Shown one piece after another: positions 21,288 to 33,200 of a stretch of DNA of 64,000 nt; within the stretch, counting starts at the first letter, position 1; every line of letters starts with the position of its first letter. The stretch lies in assembly GCA_038025085.1 (NCBI GenBank), contig CM076154.1:27823501-27887500 (forward strand), written 5' to 3'. The notes beneath the pieces are model-generated. The model was not told where the DNA came from and made no database searches. It saw only the letters and a program-made list of their open reading frames with translations. Source of the DNA: Tetragonia tetragonoides (lineage: Eukaryota; Streptophyta; Magnoliopsida; Caryophyllales; Aizoaceae). The translations under genes were made by a program, and so were the position numbers.

Positions 21288-24200
21288 ATGGCAATGGCAG
21301 ACAATGATAGTGGGGATGAGAGGAAGGACGTTAATGGGCCAAAGTCACCATGGAAGAGGCCCGATAAGGCGGCTGATGCTCCGGTGATGGGGCAGGCTGA
21401 GACTTGGCCTGCTCTTTCTGATGCCCAGGCCCAGAAACCTAAGAATCCTGAGCCCACTTTGAATCTTGATGGGGCTAATTCAGGTGCTCAACAGCCCACT
21501 TCTGCTAATGGGAATGGTCAGGTTGGTCAGTTTTATTATTATTTTTTATATTGTTGGTGATATGAATCATATGATATTGACACTCATTTTCAATTTGCTT
21601 TTCCTGTGTCTGGCTGGTGGTTGGTAATGTTGGTAATTGTCAGGAATTTGTGTGATTTGAATTATTGTGGTTCATTTTTCAGACCTTAATTGGAGTTGGT
21701 TACATTGATATGTTGGAAATGGAAATGTATATTGGTTACTAGTTTAGTACCCGTGCGATGCACGGTTTTTACTAAAACTTAATTATTTTATGTAAGTTTT
21801 TTTAAAAAAATGTTATATTAAGTATTTTTATATACGTATAATTATTGTATGTAAGTATCTGAATACTTATAGAGGAGTTCTTTTATCATATATATAGTTG
21901 GACCAAATGGAATTTATACAACCATAATTGCCCTAATTGATAGTTTATATGCTACTATGTATCATAAAAATTATCCAAATACACAATCCAAAGTTATTTA
22001 TCGATAAATAAAAGAATTTTATTACTAATTTGACCAATCATCCACCAAATCATGTACATAAGGCTAGCAAGAAAATTGTACTAAATAAGAACTTCAAAAG
22101 CATGATATACAATGAAATTAAAGGAAGGAAAACAATCCCCAAAATACCATTTATACCTAAGCAATGGCATTATATAATAAAGATCGAGCTCCACTATCTA
22201 AAAACCCTCAATTCTTGCAAGAAGCCATATTTGTGTGATATTGTACACCAAGAAGAAGTGCTCTTATGTTGCCAAAAAAAAAGAAAAAAGAAGAAGAAGA
22301 AGTGCTCTAGTCTATTGTTGGCTTTTCGCCACATTTGATCTTAAAAGGAAATTTGTACACTTTCTTCCTGAGATCACTTATTAGCAGCTTTCTCCACATT
22401 TTTCTTCTGACAAAGACATATGATACCTTGAAGGAATCAAGTATCCATCCCTTGCAACTCCATAGAACACCAGAAAAAACATATCCACCTTCATTTCACT
22501 CAAATTGTTTGCTGGATGATGCTGCCTATGAATGCCTCCTTGTTGTGCACAACTATGTTGGTGTATCTCTAAAATGGGAGTGCAAGTTTCTGATCTACAC
22601 TGTGTTCGTCTTACTCACCATCTACCAAGGAGAGATCACCTCTGCATACATTACAAATGTATATAAATTTCAGTATATAATAGTAGCATCCCAAAATCAT
22701 ATAGTTAGGTAGTAGCTGCAAGACATATATTCAAGCAGTTCCGTAAGAATTATATAGTTAAAAACACGATAGTAGATTAAGCCAATACAATTGTAGATAT
22801 AGCTCAACAAAGGATCACCATCTGCCATGATTTACAATATACAATTTCCAAACTCTATAAAGAACAGGATGCCATATTAGAGCGATAAGGGGAACTCACA
22901 CACACGGCACGCCAGCAATCACGACCTCATGACTTCCAAGTTTCAAACAAAATCTAATTCAAACCCAACCACAAACCCAACTCCAAACACCAACATGGAT
23001 ACATTAGCAATCAAAATTAAGGGCTTATATGATAATATCCGTAATTGAACGAAAAAAACAGATAAAAAGAGGATTCAATGTTACCTCAGATAACCTGCAC
23101 GCTGTATCATACATATATACTATCAGTGATTGAACACCTGCATCTGAATACTTAGAGGTTAGAGCTTTCCACCAAGCTCTGCATCTGATTGCATCATAAA
23201 ATCAAATGATTGGAAAAAAAAAGCAAGGGAAAAAATGAGCAAGAACCCTTTACATAAAGCCATTAAAAAAAAAAGAATTAAGGTTTGACAGAGGAAAAAT
23301 GTCAACCTTGTTCCTGTTGGTATGGGGCATGGCAAGGACATCCAAATTATTCACTGACTTGTACAACCAAATAAAAAAGTAATGAGAAATTTGATATGAT
23401 ACAACCAAAATCAGAAAAGAAAGAGATTAAGTCATGCCAGTGTACCGCCAATTTGAAAGGTCATAAAGAAAGAGATTAAGTCATGCCAGTGTACCGCCAA
23501 AAGAAAGAGAGCTCCCAAAGATAACTCCCCATATTTTTAATGGCCACTTAGTGTTGTCCTGCTCAGCACAAAGTCCATCTATATCATCCCCCAAAGTTAC
23601 AGCTGCAATAGGAGCTACTAATGATAAGAGAATAAGATAACAATTTTATAGGCAGCAAACTTGAGAAGGATTTGAGAAACACATCGAGATCAGACTTTCT
23701 GAAAGGCTAGCAGAACCAAGTATAATAACTTAATAGACTAAATTTTAAATGTCTAAGCAATGCCCACATATTTACTTTGTTCCTTCCCATCACAATTCAA
23801 CCAAAACTATTAGAACAACTCATGATATATTTGTCATACATTTACCTACCAAGAATCAAAAATTCCACCAGAAAGAAGAAAAAAAAGAGAGAGAGAGAGA
23901 ACCATGGAAGCTTTTTGACACCAACCTGGCAACAGCCTTAAAGGAAAAGAAAAAATAAAGGCCTGAAATCCAAACCGCTTCTCCCTCGTATAATCGCAAT
24001 TGATAACCCTACAAAATCCGCAATTTGTTTTGGTGGAATAAAAATTAATCAACAATCAAGCTCCTAATCAATCATTTAAGGTACATCTATAGAATTTGAA
24101 CGCAAAAAGGAAAATTGATCAATTTTAGGTTAAAATTCTCTTACCTGACTAGTTGTTGGGATTGATTCACTGGAGCGTTTGGCACCCCTGAAGAAAGCCA

Positions 24201-27200
24201 ATTGCAGATAGGAGAAGCAGAATATGCAGAGACGCATGGGGAATAGGAAGGTAGGAGGAAAATAAGAAGTTAACCCGTAAGTTACTCGCTCGGTTGTTGT
24301 AGGTTTTGCCTAAAATTACTCCAGTAGTTACTGGCTCAGTCACTTCAGAGTTGTTGTAGCTTTTGCCTAAATTTACTCCAATAACTACTCTATCAAAGAT
24401 GAAAAAATAAATAAATAAAATTCAATGCTGATGTCAAAATGGCTTTAGACGGGAAATTTTTTTATGAGAGGTTGACATGTGTACAATAATGATGTCAGAC
24501 GGTTACTGTTTTAGTAGAAAGTATATAGATGTATGGAATATGATGTGCCCATATTGGGGTTTTCTTTGTTTAAAGGGTTTTTGCCAATTTAGTCATTCTT
24601 TCCCCCTATCTTTGTTGGTGATTCACGTTTTTAATGTGGTTTTGCTCTAGCTTGTGGTTGGTTAATGGTTATGTTGGTGATTCTCTGATTCTCTGATTCT
24701 CAGGAATTTGTGTGAATTGAATGTTTCTGGTTCATTTTTGAGTTCTTAATAGGAGTTGGTTGCAGTGATATGTTGAAAATGGAAATGTATGTTGGTCATG
24801 CATTGATTTGATGTGCCCATATTGGGGTTTTTACCATTCGCGTGGTTTAAGGGTTATGGACTTATGGTGTTAGTCTATTAGACTTGGCCTTCCATTGGAG
24901 CCAATTAAGAGATTGCTACTGAGAATATTTTTTACTCACAAAAATGGGTAGATCTTGTCTCATCAATTTGAGAATCTCCTGAAGAGTGCAAGATAGAATG
25001 TTCAGCCGGTAATAATCTGCCTTAGTTGATCTCTAATAATGGGAATGGAGTAAATTTCATATTCCAAGCTCGTGCGCATAAATGCGTTTGAACACCACTT
25101 GAAAAGTTCACTTTCTTGCTTCCGGACTGGTAATTCTAGAACCCACCCACCCACCCACCCACCCCCACACAAAACAGAAACAAAAAAAGTGATTAGTTTT
25201 GAGATTATCTTGGTATAAGTGATGTGAAGTATACTTTTACTTGCCTTTTCATTGTAAATGGTATTTGGTTTGGATTATGAATTGTAGTTGCACTTGTAAC
25301 GGTTTACGGTACTGTAATGTTTTCCTTGGAATGAATCACGGAGTTAGGCATTGCCGAATCATTCATTAGAAGCAGTTTATTGTTAATTATACTGTATTAT
25401 GGCTAGTATAGTTCTTGTCTCTAGTGTTTGTGGTCTGTGAACATACTTCACAGCTTCACCCATCATGTATTCCGTATATTGTCTCATGCGATGCTTCTCA
25501 TTTCTCAGTTGACGGTTTCACCCCAATGTCAGGTTCAGTTTTGTGGTCAAGGAGAACTGGATACCTCTTGACATTTTAACATTATCGTGAGTGTGACTTG
25601 CTTGTGGAAGTATTCGTAGTTTGTCCATCGATTTTTTATGCATCATGATGCATGGAATAGTGTATCAGAATATTAGTTGGGCTGTGCGCTCTGGTATTGA
25701 AGGAACTTGACAAGTTGATTGAGATTAATCGTAACTAGAGTCTAGATACTTCTAAGTTTCCCCTTTTTATTTTTATCTTCTTATATGTTATAATAAAATT
25801 GTTCTCTGATGACAAACTGAACTTCAGAGTTCAAATTTTGATAGAAGTAATAGCATCTGGACAATCGATCTCAATAAACTTTTGCACAAAAACATGTATG
25901 AGACCTTATTGTGAGATGACGGTATTTATGTAGAGTTAACGGGGTCACTGATTGTAAATAGTGTTGTCTGTTACTATCAAAAGTGACTCCGTTTACATTA
26001 AGACGGTCTGACACAAGACTAGGATAATAATTTCTATTAAAGCACAAAGTAAACTGGCCTTTTCTGTCTGCTCGTTAGTGTGAACTTTCTATGTCCTTTT
26101 CTCAATTGAAGCCTAACTTTTCCTTGTCAAAAAGAATGACACAGAGATGTATGCTTTACCCTTAGTTATGTGTGTTTAGTGGAGCCAAGTGCATAGCGAC
26201 GGTGTCGTCTGACCCCACTTTGCTTGGTGCACAAGCTTAAAGAACAGTATAGCAGTAGAAGTGATCTTCCTTTTCCTTTACAATGACCTCGACCCCTCCT
26301 AATAATTTCTTACTCCACCCTACTCGAGTCGAGGCTCTCTTTTTTTTTCTTTTGAGTTGGGGGACCCATCATCTTGGTGTTGGTTATTTTTAGAGATCAG
26401 AAGAGCACCTAAAATGAAAGGTGAATAAAGCGGGAGATATGTACGAGGAAGGAGTAAGCAGTTACGATGTGGAAAGATTATAGAGTATTTGTTGAGGGGG
26501 CTATTAGCTCGATAGAATGAAGGGAACAAGAAAAGGTAATACGTAGATATAGAATGAGTCATATCTATGGAGAACATATATTTAGACAATTGCAATGAAA
26601 ACTAGAGCTCAGTATAATATGTTGAAGACAGTGTTCTATTTGACTACATCAGGACGTGTCCACTTGTATTGATAGGTGTAACATGTCAGACTAAACTGTT
26701 TTCTTCTTGAAAGAACAAGAGAAGGGTATGTTCAGGTTGAATTGGGTGTGCTCAATCTGTCCATCTGCATTGGAGTTTCAGCAAATCAGCTTATTGAGTT
26801 TTGGGAAGGATAAGGAGAAGAAAGTGTTGTGGAAAAATGCATGTCTTGCGGCTCTGTGGTCTCTTTTGTTAAAGTGCAATGCTAGAATCTTTTCTAACGT
26901 CACTTCATCATCTGTTGTACGCGGTACCAGTTGACTTAGCCTCATTATGGGTGAGGGCCATAGAGGTCACGTGTCCACAGTCTTATTAATACATCTATAA
27001 GAAAAGAAGAAATGGATTTTTTTTGCATTAAGGGTGCTAATGGTTTCTAATCCTGTGTGCGTAGCTCAATTAGTAAGACTTCTGAGATCTGTTCAGAAGT
27101 CTCAGGTTTGAGTGTCCTTGGGGCCGATGGAGGTTTTCCTGGTCGTTAACTTCAGGGCCCATGGGAGTAGTCGGGTAAAGTAAAGCCCAGATACCAATGT

Positions 27201-30200
27201 TATCTATAAAGAGGGTGCTAGTAGTTTCCTTGAGTGTATTGAGGTATTTTCTGGCCATGTTAATCACAAAAAATCAGCTTTATGTACTCCATCCAGATGT
27301 TTTGATGAGTGCTAATAATTTATTTTTATAGTGTTTTTAATGATATGAATGCGTTTTCCCTTTGTTCTGTTATATTATGCCGCTCTTTCTTCTTGCTAGG
27401 ATAAATATATGATAACCTTCTTCATTATGGTTGTTGGCTTGTTGTAATGCATGTTGGAGGATACGCTTCTATATCTATCAATACGTAACATGTGCATGTG
27501 AAACTTGTGAAAGAGATAGATTTGGGTTCCTGTCAGAAAGATATTACTGATGGACATTTTTGCTATTAAATTTGTGGTGTTCTGTAGGCATCAACTGGGC
27601 AACACAAATCTTCACATTCTTCACACAAGCATGGGCAAGGCCGTCACCATAAAGCTGGATCTAAGCGCAACCCAAATGGTGTTCCCCCTTTTCCTGTTCA
27701 TGTACCATATTATCAGCCAGTGATGCCCCATGTCTTCCCTCCTATGGTTCCTTCTCCTGTCCCACTTCCTGGTTATTGCTACCAGCCATATCCTCCTCCT
27801 TTCCCCGGGCCTGAGAATCAAATGGCTAAGGGAAACAGTGAAACTCCCATGCAAGTTTTTGGCCCACCTAATCACGGCATCGACAATAGAAGTATCCAAC
27901 CATCACCACGAGGAGATCCTAATGTGACTGATCCCAATCTCTCAAACAAAAGATCCAATGGTCCTGAAGCTGGTGGTCATCCTTACACCGCATGGCATTA
28001 TCCCCGAGCATTTGGCGCTAGAGATGGTATGGCGAACCCAATGGTTAGGGCTTTTGCACGGCCTTCATTTTTTGGCCCAGGCCCAGCATTTGTAGGTGGA
28101 CCAAGCTTCCCTGGTAACAATTTACTAATTAGTTATCGGCTTTCTATATCTTGTTATGATATGATCTCTGTTATAGTTTCTGCATGAGTGAGTTCATCAG
28201 TAATTCGCATTTCTTACATGATTTACCTCGATTCATCTTCTTTCTGTGCTCTTCTGTAAGTTTTCTTGTCATATATAAACTTTATCTTAGCTATAGCCTA
28301 TATGATGTGTTTAATGGCTGACTGACAATATGGCATCAAATTTTCATGTGACAGGCCCTGGACCAGTGTATTACATTTCTGCCCCTCCTGGTTCTACCAG
28401 GGCACCTTTCCCACCACGATTTGCTCTACATCCTGTGAATCCTATGGTTCCCATGCCACCACCAGAGACACTAGCATTGATGGATAACATCGTAAAGCAG
28501 ATTGAGTACTATTTCAGGTGAGTGAGTTATTGTTCCTGTCATACTTATTTTATGTCTGCAATAAGAGGGTAAACTAGTTAAGAAAGAATGTGCTCTTGTC
28601 TGATATCTGTGGCAAGCTTTTACTATCAACTATGCTGCTATGTAAGAGTGTCAGTATCACTTTTAGTTGTTCATTAACATTTGTTATTTTTAACCAGTGT
28701 TATGGTACAACTTTTTGTGTGGCTTCTTACAACACAGCCAGTATGTTATGCAACCTCTTTTTTTCCCTCCTCCTCCCATATATATTTTGTTTGTGGGGAG
28801 GCGTGACTATGGTTGTTGTATTGGGATTCTACGGTTATGTCTGATTTGCTTATAGGGGTTTGGTCTGGTATTGCCAACCATAACTCTGCTTCTTTCCATA
28901 CAATTTGTTCTGTTTACTGTAACTGCATATCAGAGAGAACTTGTCTTACCTTCAGTTGTTGGTGCCTTGGCAGTGATGAGAATTTGCAGAGTGATCATTT
29001 CTTAATCTCCCAAATGGATTATCAAGGATGGGTTCCAATATCCATCATTGCTGATTTCAAAAGGGTAATATGTACTGGATTGCATTTTCAGCATTTAACT
29101 TGTAGCACAACCATGTGACTTTAGTCTGCTTTTGAATCTGTTTGAACTTATTTTTTCTAACAAGAGATGACATGTTTCATACTATTATGTCCTTTCCGTT
29201 AAATTGGTGGATGTAGGGCATATCCTGATTCGTTCTCTCATATCCTGATGTCATGTGTAGGTTAAAAGAATGAGTACAGACGTACCGTTTATTCTGGATG
29301 CACTTCAGAGTTCTAGAGCTGTGGAAGTGCAGGTCAAGTAGTTTCTTTGTTCCTGGATATCATTTTTAGGATAATTATTTATTTAATTTATCCTGTAAAA
29401 GTTATTCTATCTTGGCTGTGCTAGTTTCTCATGATTAATTGCTCTTTTTTGTTGATCTTGAAACAGGGTGACAAGGTAAGGAAGCGTGAGAATTGGTCAA
29501 AGTATGTAGCAACTTCTCTAGAACATACTTCTCCACAAAAAGCTCAGATCAGTACTGGGTCAGTAGTCAGCGATACTGGCAGTGATGATCTTAGTCAACA
29601 AAAAAAAGAGGGTACCTCTGAAGCAGCCACTGTTTGCTCGTCAAATAATGATTGTGTAGCAGAGATATCTACAAATAGAGATAGCGTGCTACCTGAGAAT
29701 ACCTCCAGTGCTGATAGTTGCAGGGAGAAGGCTGTATATGACAGTAAAAAGCAAGCTCCAGCTAGTGAAGATGCATCTTCTCATGCCAGACAAAGTTTCC
29801 AATCAAGCACTAAAAATTCAGACCGTGACATGAGAAATAATGTCCCAATTCAGGATCCATGGAAAACTACTGAACCTACGAGAGCTGTTGCTCATGAAAA
29901 TGACATGGTTGAAGGGCCATCTGAGTTCGATGCAAATCTTCGTGACCTGTCTAATGATTTTGACAGCACTTTTAAGCTTGATGAAGAACTAGAAATGGAA
30001 CAAAAGATGGTCAAAAAGGATCGCCATAGTTCCTTAAGAAGGTGCCATTCCTTATCTCTACCCAAGTTTCTTTCCATCCGCATTTCTTTTTCACAAGTGG
30101 CTTGTCATGCAGTTCTTTAAAAGTGGCTTTGTGATTATAGTTATGACCGAGTTTGAAATTGGACTTGAGTTGTGCCTTTGTTACAAATTCCTGTACTTGT

Positions 30201-33200
30201 TTGGATTTTGAATTCTCTAGCAGGCACACATAACTACTTTCTGTTACTCGATATATATTTGGTTGAATGTCCATAGTACAATGAAAAAACTTGTGTTCTG
30301 TCACTTATTAGCTTATGGAAATTAAGAACTATTTAGGGCAGTTAGAGTTACGTTGTCTGTAGGTGTTGTAGTTCAAAGACAGAGTAGTCCTGGTTAACTA
30401 CTTGGGGGTTGAATAGAAAGACCTTGTCCCAGGTTATGAACTTAAAAAAACTAGAATTGACGTGGGTAGGAAGCTTGGCACTCCTCTAGATGATGTGGGT
30501 TTGAATTTGCAGGGTGTCCCAAGAATATGGCTAGTGGGCTACTCTGCTTGACATTTGTTATGAATGATTCGCGAAGTGGCATATAATAAGATGATTTGTT
30601 TTCTTCTCTTATTCACTGCTATGATAAAAAAAAAATTATCTAATTTGTGTTTATGATTTGTTTTTATGCATCACGATGTGGTCCAACATTAAAAGGATTG
30701 AGGAAGATGATGATGAGATAGTCGTCAATGATCAGGATGTTGAGAGACTTGTTATTGTCACTCAGGTATGATTATGTGATCAGAATATTTTCATTAAAAT
30801 ACTGTTTGATTTTGTTTCTTGGTAGATGTTCTACTGAAATTGCATTCATATTTATTGCCTTGGTCCCTCTACTATCCCCCCCCCCCACCCCCAGATTTCG
30901 TGATTGTATGTTATTTGCATGTGCTTTCATGCGGTTGTTTGCTCCTATTGGCTTAGAGTCTCTTTTACATATGAACGTGAACTTCGCGAGTTGGTCTGTT
31001 GTTATAGAGATCCTATGCTTGTCTGATGTATTGCTATTGACGTCTTCATCTCTATAAAACTTTCCCCTCAAAAGGATAGACATGGTTCGTACAGGATGCT
31101 TTCTTAGTCTACTTTTGGGGAAGTATATTAATGTCATTTTTTTTTATTTGGATATAGCCAGGATGAGTGAATATCAATCATGAACTTGGCTTAAAATTTT
31201 CAAATATTAGGAAAGAGCTTTTACAGGTTCTCTCAGTTAGCAAAAAGAATCTCATCCAAGTATGCCACTTCCTGGAAAGGTCTTTTTTTTCCTCCAAGAA
31301 TAAGTTTTTAGCAAGCATTTCATTTTAATTTTGATCAGAAACTTCTTATTTCTGGTCTTCTGGCCCAACTAATTCAGCTTCTCATCTTAGAAGTTACCTA
31401 AGAGGAAAAATCTCATATAGATCCTGTAAGTTTTGGAGTAATAATTCAAAAATCTTAACTCTTGTATACCGTTGTATTATTGCTTATTAAATCACAGTGG
31501 AAACCAGACGTCGATGATTTCAGCTGCATTTTATGGAATGGCCCAGATGTCTTCTGAGCATCTTCATAGTCATAACCTATCATGGGTTGTGTCAACTATC
31601 TTTCTTTGGGGGGGGGGGAGGATTACGATTTTACAGTCGTGTCTAATAAACATTCCTCTTTACTATCTTGCCCTTTTTAAGATTTCGGTTAGTGTGGCCA
31701 ATGTAATTGAGAGATTGATGAGAGATTTCCTTTGGTCGGGGACAGAGGGGAGTAAGAAGTATCTTTCTTTTGGGGGGTGGGGGGCGGGGGGCGGGGGGGA
31801 GGGGATTACGATTTTACAGCCGTGTCAAGCAAACATTCCTCTTTACTATCTTTCCCTGTTTAAGATTCCGATTAGTGTGGCCAATAGGATTGAGAGATTT
31901 CTTTGGTTGGGGACAGAGGGGAGTAAGAGGGACCATCTTGTTAGTTGAGACCTAGTGTGTAGACCTAAGACGGAGGGGGGTTTGGGTTTTGGTCGGTTAG
32001 TGTCAAAAAACATCTCTTTTTTGGGGAAATGGTTGTGGCCACCGAGTTATCAGGAGCATGGTTTTCAGCACAAGGGATGGGACGCCCATGGTGGTCCCAC
32101 TGTTTCCCATGCTTGCCCATTGAAATTCATTTCACGGGTATCTACTTTCTTCTTTCCCCTGGTCAGGTAAAGAGTAGGAAATGGTAATCGGGTTCGGTTC
32201 TTGGAGAATGTGTGGAAGGGAGATGTCCCCTTCTCCACCACATATTCTCAGGTCTTTCGATTGTCCACTCTTCATGATGCACCGGTTTCTACCTTCTATT
32301 CAGAAGTCGTAGTTTCTTGGGATCTTCACCTACGGAGAGCTCCCTGTGATAGTGAGATGGAGGAACTTATTCCCCTCCTTTGTGTTCTAAACATTCACCT
32401 CGTCCCTAGTGACGACTCTCGGGCTTGGGTTGGAGACTCCTCTGTGGTCTTGTCCTGAAAGTCCTTCCTTCATAATCTTACTCTTCCCTCACACTGCCCT
32501 CTCTTCCCTTTAGCTAACTATATTTGGAAGTCTAAAGCCCCTTTGAAGGTGCGCGCCTTTGGACTATGGTTTTGGGCAGAGTGAACACACATGATATGCT
32601 TCAGCAGAGGCAACCCGGGTGGGCACTATCACCAGATATTTGTGTGATGTGCCACCAGTTGCCTGCATTTGTTTGTCCTATGCAATTTCTCCTTGGATAG
32701 GCTGCTTCGTGAAAAGCGTTTCGCTTCCCCTGCTATGGTTGGACAATTTCTACAGATGCGGTTTGCGAGTATGGGGGCAGGGGGAGGGAAGTTGTTGTGG
32801 TGTTGAATTTGCATGGCTATCCTTTGGTGCCTTTGGCAAGAGAGGAATTCGAGAGTCTTCAGCAATGCGAGGAAGCCAGTCGATTTTGTTTGGGATCGAG
32901 TAGTGTATTTGGCTTCTCTTTGGGCTAAAGCAGCTCGGACGTTCAACGGGGTGCCCCTAACAGGTATTAACCGTATTTGGGGGGATTTAGGCTCCGTTTG
33001 GTTGGAGTGAAAACAGTTTTCCTAAAAAACAGTTTTCCGATTTTCCGTTGTTTGGTTTACAATAAGAACGAAAATGGTTTTCAGGGGGAAAAGCATTTTC
33101 ACCTATGTAGGTGTAAATGTTTTCCCTTCAAAATGAAGGGAAAACGGTTTTCCGTTGGTGGGACACTATGTCCCCGAAGCAACTAACAGTGGACTTGATT

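Larger units (their letters stand above)
21738..24527. mobile_element. Unclassified ~2.8-kb insertion in LARP1 intron 1
   Basis: Its ends are inferred because the flanking intron sequence has a second, uninterrupted copy at 24610-24860. The left end begins CTAGTTTAGTACCCGTGCGATGCACGG, containing the palindrome CCGTGC-GAT-GCACGG; the right end is near GAAAGTATATAG. I cannot assign it to a superfamily. Inside are a 36-bp direct repeat (23416-23451 and 23465-23500) and a minus-strand segment that looks like a captured exon (about 24144-24237). Confidence 0.5.
21522..27587 (+). other. LARP1 intron 1 (6.1 kb), rich in repeats
   Basis: It contains a ~2.8-kb insertion (about 21738-24527), a tandem duplication of intron sequence around it, a CCCA microsatellite (25141-25167), a small inverted-repeat MITE (25896-26030) and a SINE (27048-27211). 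No conserved ORF belonging to LARP1 was seen. The donor is taken at 21522; another GT at 21530 is possible. Confidence 0.75.

Noticed and set aside
22030..22712. Two plus-strand ORFs of about 100-125 codons in LARP1 intron 1
   Set aside because: Low-complexity, no recognisable domain, and located in a transposon insertion.
27060..27120. tRNA gene
   Set aside because: A and B boxes are present, but there is no complete cloverleaf, and a 17-bp duplication flanks a 164-bp body: this is a SINE.
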